Assembly (NCBI GenBank): GCA_030531285.1
Contig: JAUNNW010000013.1
Location: 1 to 9,097, forward strand
Direction: 5' to 3'
Length of the DNA stretch: 9,097 nt
Source: Synergistaceae bacterium
GTDB lineage: Bacteria; Synergistota; Synergistia; Synergistales; Synergistaceae
A program made the translations under genes and the position numbers. Below, one piece after another: positions 6,450 through 9,097 of the stretch; within the stretch, counting starts at the first letter, position 1, and each line of letters opens with the position of its first letter. The notes beneath the pieces are model-generated. The model made no database searches. It saw only the letters and a program-made list of their open reading frames with translations, and was not told the DNA's origin.

Positions 6450-7231
6450 TACAAATTTATTCTCTCCACGTAACGTTCTTCCAACTGCACAACCTCAACG
6501 CCTGTTTCTTCGCGGATTAGCCCGCACAAAGCCGGCAGCGAAACGCGCTCCATCTCCCCGTGGTCGGTGACAATCAGGTTAAGTCCCTTGTACAGAGCCT
6601 CGTTTCTGTCGTGATACGAAATATCGGCGGTTATGAAAAGCTCCGCGCCGCGGTCAAGAGCAAACTGCCACATGGAACCGCAGGCGCCGCCGCCCAAAGC
6701 AGCGCGCGATATTTTTTTGTCAGCGTCACCGAAACCGGTAAGATTTTTGCACGCCCATGCGTCACGGACAAGCGCCATAATTTCCCTAACTGTCATCGGC
6801 TGTTCAAAGCAGCCGGCGGCGCCTATGCCGAAACAGCCTTCAACGTCAGAGTGCTCAAGCTTTCCGATATTCTGCAGCCCAAGCTTTTGCGCAAGAATAA
6901 CGTTCACGCCCTCAGGCGATGCGTCCCAGTTTGTATGCGCGGCATAAAGCGCAACATTTTTCCGTACAGCCGTTATAAGCGTCTTCTGCGGAGGCACGCT
7001 CTCATAAACGTGCTTCAAAGGACGGAAAATCAGCGGGTGATGAGTAAAAAGCAGCTGACAGCCTGCCTCTGCAGCACGCTGAACAGTATCCGGCGTCGCA
7101 TCCAAAGAAACCGCGACGCGCACAACCTCCGCATTCTCGTCGCCGAACGCAAGCCCGGGATTATCCCACTCCTCCGCCCAGCGCTTCGGAATACGTCTCT
7201 CAACAGCCTCAATAAAAGCCTTAATCTTCAT
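6449..7231 (-). CDS. NIF3-like dinuclear metal-centre protein (short form)
   Basis: The NIF3/YbgI/YqfO family forms hexameric toroids with a two-metal site in each subunit; the physiological reaction is unsettled (a GTP cyclohydrolase-like activity has been proposed for some members). The 260-aa product is the short form, without the PII-like insert of YqfO. Visible metal-site motifs are LLFTHHPLIF (61-70; His64, His65), AAHTNWD (97-103; Asp103) and TDHGEME (222-228; His224 and Glu228). ITADISYHD (200-208) is the conserved core segment. I chose ATG 7231: GAGGAG lies upstream with GGAG at 8-base spacing, and the ATG overlaps the preceding stop as TGATG. A GTG one codon earlier is less likely. 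A NIF3 gene translationally coupled to scpA is unusual compared with its common neighbours (rpoD, trmK), so context gives little functional help. Confidence 0.93.
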   Translation of the reverse strand: MKIKAFIEAVERRIPKRWAEEWDNPGLAFGDENAEVVRVAVSLDATPDTVQRAAEAGCQLLFTHHPLIFRPLKHVYESVPPQKTLITAVRKNVALYAAHTNWDASPEGVNVILAQKLGLQNIGKLEHSDVEGCFGIGAAGCFEQPMTVREIMALVRDAWACKNLTGFGDADKKISRAALGGGACGSMWQFALDRGAELFITADISYHDRNEALYKGLNLIVTDHGEMERVSLPALCGLIREETGVEVVQLEERYVERINL

Positions 7232-7908
7232 CACTGCTGCTCCTCAAACTCCCAGTACGCAATTTCGGCATCATCGTCCGACCCTGCACAGACAACCTCC
7301 TGAAGCTTCGCCATATAAGACTTGGCGCGCTTCAGCTCATCGCGGTAATAAAAAGAATTCTTGGGATAAATTGCATCTACAAACTCAAATTCGTAAACAG
7401 GATCTTCCTCATCGTCCAAAAGCAGCATAAACTCCATGCCATTGCTCCTTGGAGGATAAATTCCGTACTTCTCCTCATCCGCTTCCGGCAAAGCATCGCT
7501 CAGCAGAATGCCGAAATCCTCCGTCTCCGCCTTAACCTCGCCCTTGCCGTAAAGGCGCACGCCCAAAAGCTTTGAATACGGAATCAGGACACACTCAGAA
7601 AGCGGCATACCGCAGAGCATAAGCTCCGAAGTGTTGTCAAAAAGCATAAACGGCTTATTAAAATCCACGTTAGCGTCGCCGTCAGGCTTGAAAGCATAGC
7701 CGCTCAAAAACTTGCTGAGCCGGCGCTGAGCCTTCTCCGCAGTCTCCCTGTTTGCGCTCTTTTCCTTATAAACCCTGTGACTGTTGAAAAACATTACGAG
7801 CGCTACAAAAACTGACACGCCGCAAAGAATATACGCAAGCAGCGTTTTAATCTGAAAAGCGATAACCGCCACAAAAAGACAACCGAAGCCTATGCACATC
7901 GAAATCAT
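7231..7908 (-). CDS. Unrecognised two-TM membrane protein with acidic cytoplasmic domain
   Basis: I do not recognise this family. The 225-aa product starts at ATG 7908, supported by AGGGTGG just upstream and a promoter at 7933-7961. Longer in-frame extensions would run through the promoter. Residues 2-19 and 22-41 form two hydrophobic segments with almost no loop (a hairpin anchor), followed by a basic stretch (HRVYKEK, then KAQRRLSK), which suggests that the remainder is cytoplasmic. The soluble part has alternating strand-like hydrophobic patterns (FMLFDNTSELMLCGMPL; CVLIPYSKLLGVRLYGKGEV; GMEFMLLLDDEEDPVYEFEFV), then a helix (YYRDELKRAKSYMAKLQEVV) and a very acidic C-terminus ending EFEEQQ. 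This strand-helix order resembles small PH-like domains seen in other bacterial membrane proteins, but that is an impression only. It heads the operon and is coupled to NIF3 (TGATG). Confidence 0.72.
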   Translation of the reverse strand: MISMCIGFGCLFVAVIAFQIKTLLAYILCGVSVFVALVMFFNSHRVYKEKSANRETAEKAQRRLSKFLSGYAFKPDGDANVDFNKPFMLFDNTSELMLCGMPLSECVLIPYSKLLGVRLYGKGEVKAETEDFGILLSDALPEADEEKYGIYPPRSNGMEFMLLLDDEEDPVYEFEFVDAIYPKNSFYYRDELKRAKSYMAKLQEVVCAGSDDDAEIAYWEFEEQQ

Positions 7909-7932
7909 ACAAACCACCCTGCTTTCAACACA

Positions 7933-7961
7933 ATTATAAAATAAAAGGCGCAGTATGTGAA
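7933..7961 (-). promoter_or_regulatory. Main sigma-70-type promoter of the seven-gene operon
   Basis: On the minus strand, TTCACA (7956-7961; 5 of 6 to TTGACA) is 17 bases from a perfect TATAAT (7933-7938). The predicted start near 7926 is about 18 bases before the ATG at 7908, leaving just room for the AGGGTGG ribosome site. This is the best promoter in the window and also fixes the start of the first gene. Confidence 0.78.
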
Positions 7962-8059
7962 CCGGATTTTTAAAACAAGGAAAACAGGCAGCCAAAAACA
8001 CAAAATTTCGTAAAACTTTTTCAAAACTTTTCAAAATTTTTGGTTCTTCACACTTTAAC

Positions 8060-8072
8060 GCCCCATAGGGGC
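8060..8072. other. Small GC hairpin in the operon leader region
   Basis: GCCCC (8060-8064) and GGGGC (8068-8072) flank a 3-base ATA loop. On the minus strand this hairpin would lie at the very 5' end of any transcript starting from the TGGTACAAT element just upstream. No T-run follows in either direction, so it is not an intrinsic terminator. It could stabilise an RNA 5' end, or be a protein-binding palindrome. Confidence 0.4.
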
Positions 8073-8079
8073 TGTGTTT

Positions 8080-8088
8080 ATTGTACCA
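8080..8088 (-). promoter_or_regulatory. Possible second, upstream promoter of the operon (extended -10)
   Basis: Minus-strand TGGTACAAT (8080-8088) is an extended -10 element (TACAAT, 5 of 6 to consensus, with TGn). The nearest -35-like hexamer is ATGACA (8105-8110) at an overlong 19-base spacing. If used, it would give a leader of about 165 bases upstream of the two-TM gene. Confidence 0.35.
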
Positions 8089-8139
8089 AAATTCTGCTGT
8101 CGGCTGTCATTTGGCATCTGTCGGCAAAAAGTATTCAAA

Positions 8140-8172
8140 ACACACGCAGCGGCGTTTTGCCGCTGCGTGTGT
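8140..8172 (-). terminator. Perfect 14-bp hairpin, weak terminator or sRNA 3' end
   Basis: ACACACGCAGCGGC (8140-8153) pairs without mismatch with GCCGCTGCGTGTGT (8159-8172) around a GTTTT loop. Only the minus strand has T-richness after the stem (TTTTG directly, TTTTT about ten bases on), so if it terminates anything it does so leftward. It lies about 115 bases beyond the proper asd terminator. It may be a backup terminator for asd or the 3' end of a separate short transcript. Confidence 0.55.
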
Positions 8173-8287
8173 CTAAGGGGGGAGATGTTCACGCTTTTTT
8201 CTCGTCTGCAATGTTATTATACGGTTTGTCTGTTTTAGCGCCTCGGTATTTTTGCTGATTGTTTTCTGCGTATTTTGCGTATTGTTC

Positions 8288-8318
8288 AAAAAAAAGCCTC
8301 CCGACGTGACGGGAGGCT
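8288..8318 (-). terminator. Intrinsic terminator of asd
   Basis: On the minus strand, AGCCTCCCG (revcomp of 8310-8318) pairs over 9 bp with CGGGAGGCT (revcomp of 8295-8303) around a 6-base loop and is followed by an uninterrupted run of eight T (8288-8295, the first overlapping the stem). It begins about 24 bases after the asd stop codon, a textbook position. Confidence 0.9.
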
Positions 8319-8341
8319 GAAATGTTTTGTTTTCCTTTTTG

Positions 8342-9097
8342 TTAGAGCAATTCTGCGATTTGCACCGCGTTGAGCGCCGCGCCTTTGCGGAGGTTGTCGG
8401 CGACAACCCACATTGCAAGTGCGTTGTCAAGACCTGTATCTCTGCGGATGCGTCCGACATAGACAGCATCGTTTCCGGCTGCTTCGATCGGCAGCGGGTA
8501 TACGGAGTTTTTGGGGTCGTCGCGGAGTATTACGCCGTCTGCGCTGCGGAGTATTTCTTTCGCGCGGGCAGGGGTAAGTTCTTTTTCAAATTGCGCCGTT
8601 ACCGCTTCGCCGTGTCCTCTGAATACAGGGACACGCACCGTTATGCCGCTGACACGCAGGTTGGGCAGGTGCATGATTTTTCTTGATTCGTTGACCATTT
8701 TCCATTCTTCTTCGGATATTCCTTCATCGTCAAAGGCTCCGATGTGCGGGAGAAGGTCAAAGGCTATCTGGTGTGCATAGGGGCTTCCTTCGGTGCAGAT
8801 TTCTTTGCCTTCCGCCCAGGCTTTCGCTTCGTTTTCAAGGGCGCTGAGTCCTTTTATGCCGGTGCCTGCGACTGACTGGTAGGTGCTGACGTTAATGTAT
8901 TTGAGTCCGGCTTCTTTGTGCAGCGGCCAAAGGGCAACGAGAGCCTGTATTGTTGCGCAGTTGGGGTTTGCAATGATGCCTTTTCTGCATTCTTTGATGT
9001 CTTCGGGGTTGATTTCGGGCACAACGAGAGGACAGTCGGGGTCCATGCGCCATGCCGAGCTGTTGTCAACGACGATTGCGCCTGATTTTGCCGCCAC
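8342..9097 (-). CDS. asd: Aspartate-semialdehyde dehydrogenase, C-terminal part (5' end outside window)
   Basis: Asd reduces aspartyl-4-phosphate with NADPH to aspartate semialdehyde, the branch point to lysine/diaminopimelate, threonine and methionine. The visible 251 residues lack roughly the first 80 of a family of about 330-340. The first codon in the window is an internal GTG (Val), not a start. Landmarks numbered from the window edge are VVDNSSAWRMDPDCPLVVPEIN (9-30), the catalytic-cysteine motif NPNCATIQ (44-51, Cys47), STYQSVAGTG (71-80), the acid-base histidine motif RVPVFRGHGE (155-164, His162) and the C-terminal DNALAMWVVADNLRKGAALNAVQIAELL. All key residues visible here are intact. 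A strong terminator follows the TAA, so asd ends its own transcription unit. Its upstream partners (often dapA or lysC) are not visible. Confidence 0.96.
   Translation of the reverse strand: MAAKSGAIVVDNSSAWRMDPDCPLVVPEINPEDIKECRKGIIANPNCATIQALVALWPLHKEAGLKYINVSTYQSVAGTGIKGLSALENEAKAWAEGKEICTEGSPYAHQIAFDLLPHIGAFDDEGISEEEWKMVNESRKIMHLPNLRVSGITVRVPVFRGHGEAVTAQFEKELTPARAKEILRSADGVILRDDPKNSVYPLPIEAAGNDAVYVGRIRRDTGLDNALAMWVVADNLRKGAALNAVQIAELL

Larger units (their letters stand above)
7909..8341. other. Non-coding region between asd and the seven-gene operon
   Basis: About 430 bases hold no convincing gene in any frame. It contains, from right to left, the asd terminator (8288-8318), a lone TATAAT on the minus strand (8216-8221), a perfect 14-bp hairpin (8140-8172), a possible extended -10 promoter (8080-8088), a small GCCCC/GGGGC hairpin (8060-8072), an AT-rich stretch with two TTTTCAAAA copies (about 8019-8037) and the main operon promoter (7933-7961). 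No tRNA, SRP RNA or tmRNA pattern was recognised. Confidence 0.65.

Noticed and set aside
6560..7303. 247-codon plus-strand frame opposite NIF3
   Set aside because: It is long but antisense to a protein with intact metal-binding motifs; its translation has no domain-like pattern and no convincing start signal was identified.
7909..8034. A 42-residue N-terminal extension of the two-TM protein (TTG at 8034)
   Set aside because: It passes through a near-consensus promoter, begins in a low-complexity AT-rich tract without a ribosome site, and ATG 7908 has a good Shine-Dalgarno.
8184..8238. Short plus-strand peptide frame (17 codons) after AAGGGGGGAG
   Set aside because: The G-rich stretch abuts the ATG too closely to serve as a ribosome site, there is no promoter upstream, and the peptide has no recognisable character.
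1..9097. Defence system, CRISPR array, prophage, IS element, tRNA or rRNA
   Set aside because: No spaced repeats, transposase or integrase motifs, terminal inverted repeats or RNA-gene signatures were found; nearly all bases are explained by ordinary housekeeping and transport genes.

Overview
The window is a compact, mostly housekeeping stretch of a bacterial chromosome. It has 13 recognisable genes, 11 on the minus strand and 2 on the plus strand, with base composition near 50% GC by eye. Gene content (ScpA/ScpB, RluB-type pseudouridine synthase, Cmk, YicC, Gmk, a short NIF3 protein, Asd) and strong purine-rich ribosome binding sites suit a Gram-positive-like lineage. My best guess is Synergistota or a relative, because of the protein flavour and the amino-acid exporters, but this is a low-confidence inference.

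Layout from left to right. (1) Bases 1-1696, minus strand: an operon cmk-yicC-gmk (CMP kinase, YicC endoribonuclease, guanylate kinase). Gmk is cut by the window edge and only its first 34 codons are visible. A TTGCAA-18-TATAAT promoter lies upstream of cmk. (2) Bases 1800-2887, plus strand: a two-gene azlC-azlD cassette (branched-chain amino acid exporter type) with its own extended -10 promoter, a TTG start and a 1-base overlap between the genes. (3) Bases 2903-2931: a symmetric hairpin that can terminate both azlCD and the opposing operon. (4) Bases 2930-7908, minus strand: seven tightly packed genes. In transcription order these are an unrecognised two-TM protein, a NIF3-like protein, scpA, scpB, a YjjP/ThrE-N-like protein, a YjjB/ThrE-C-like protein and rluB. 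Most junctions overlap or are separated by about 20 bases. A near-consensus promoter (TTCACA-17-TATAAT) lies just upstream of the first gene. (5) Bases 7909-8341: a non-coding stretch with that promoter, a possible second promoter, two hairpins and the asd terminator. (6) Bases 8342-9097, minus strand: the C-terminal three quarters of asd (aspartate-semialdehyde dehydrogenase).

The functional themes are chromosome segregation (ScpAB with SMC), nucleotide kinases, rRNA/RNA maturation, and amino-acid handling (Asd, a threonine/serine-exporter-like pair, AzlCD). I see no mobile element, CRISPR array, tRNA/rRNA gene or defence system. The items most worth a second look are the unknown membrane protein heading the operon, the two exporter modules lodged in the scpAB-rluB-cmk neighbourhood, and a possible small RNA between asd and the large operon. 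None amounts to a clear new system.
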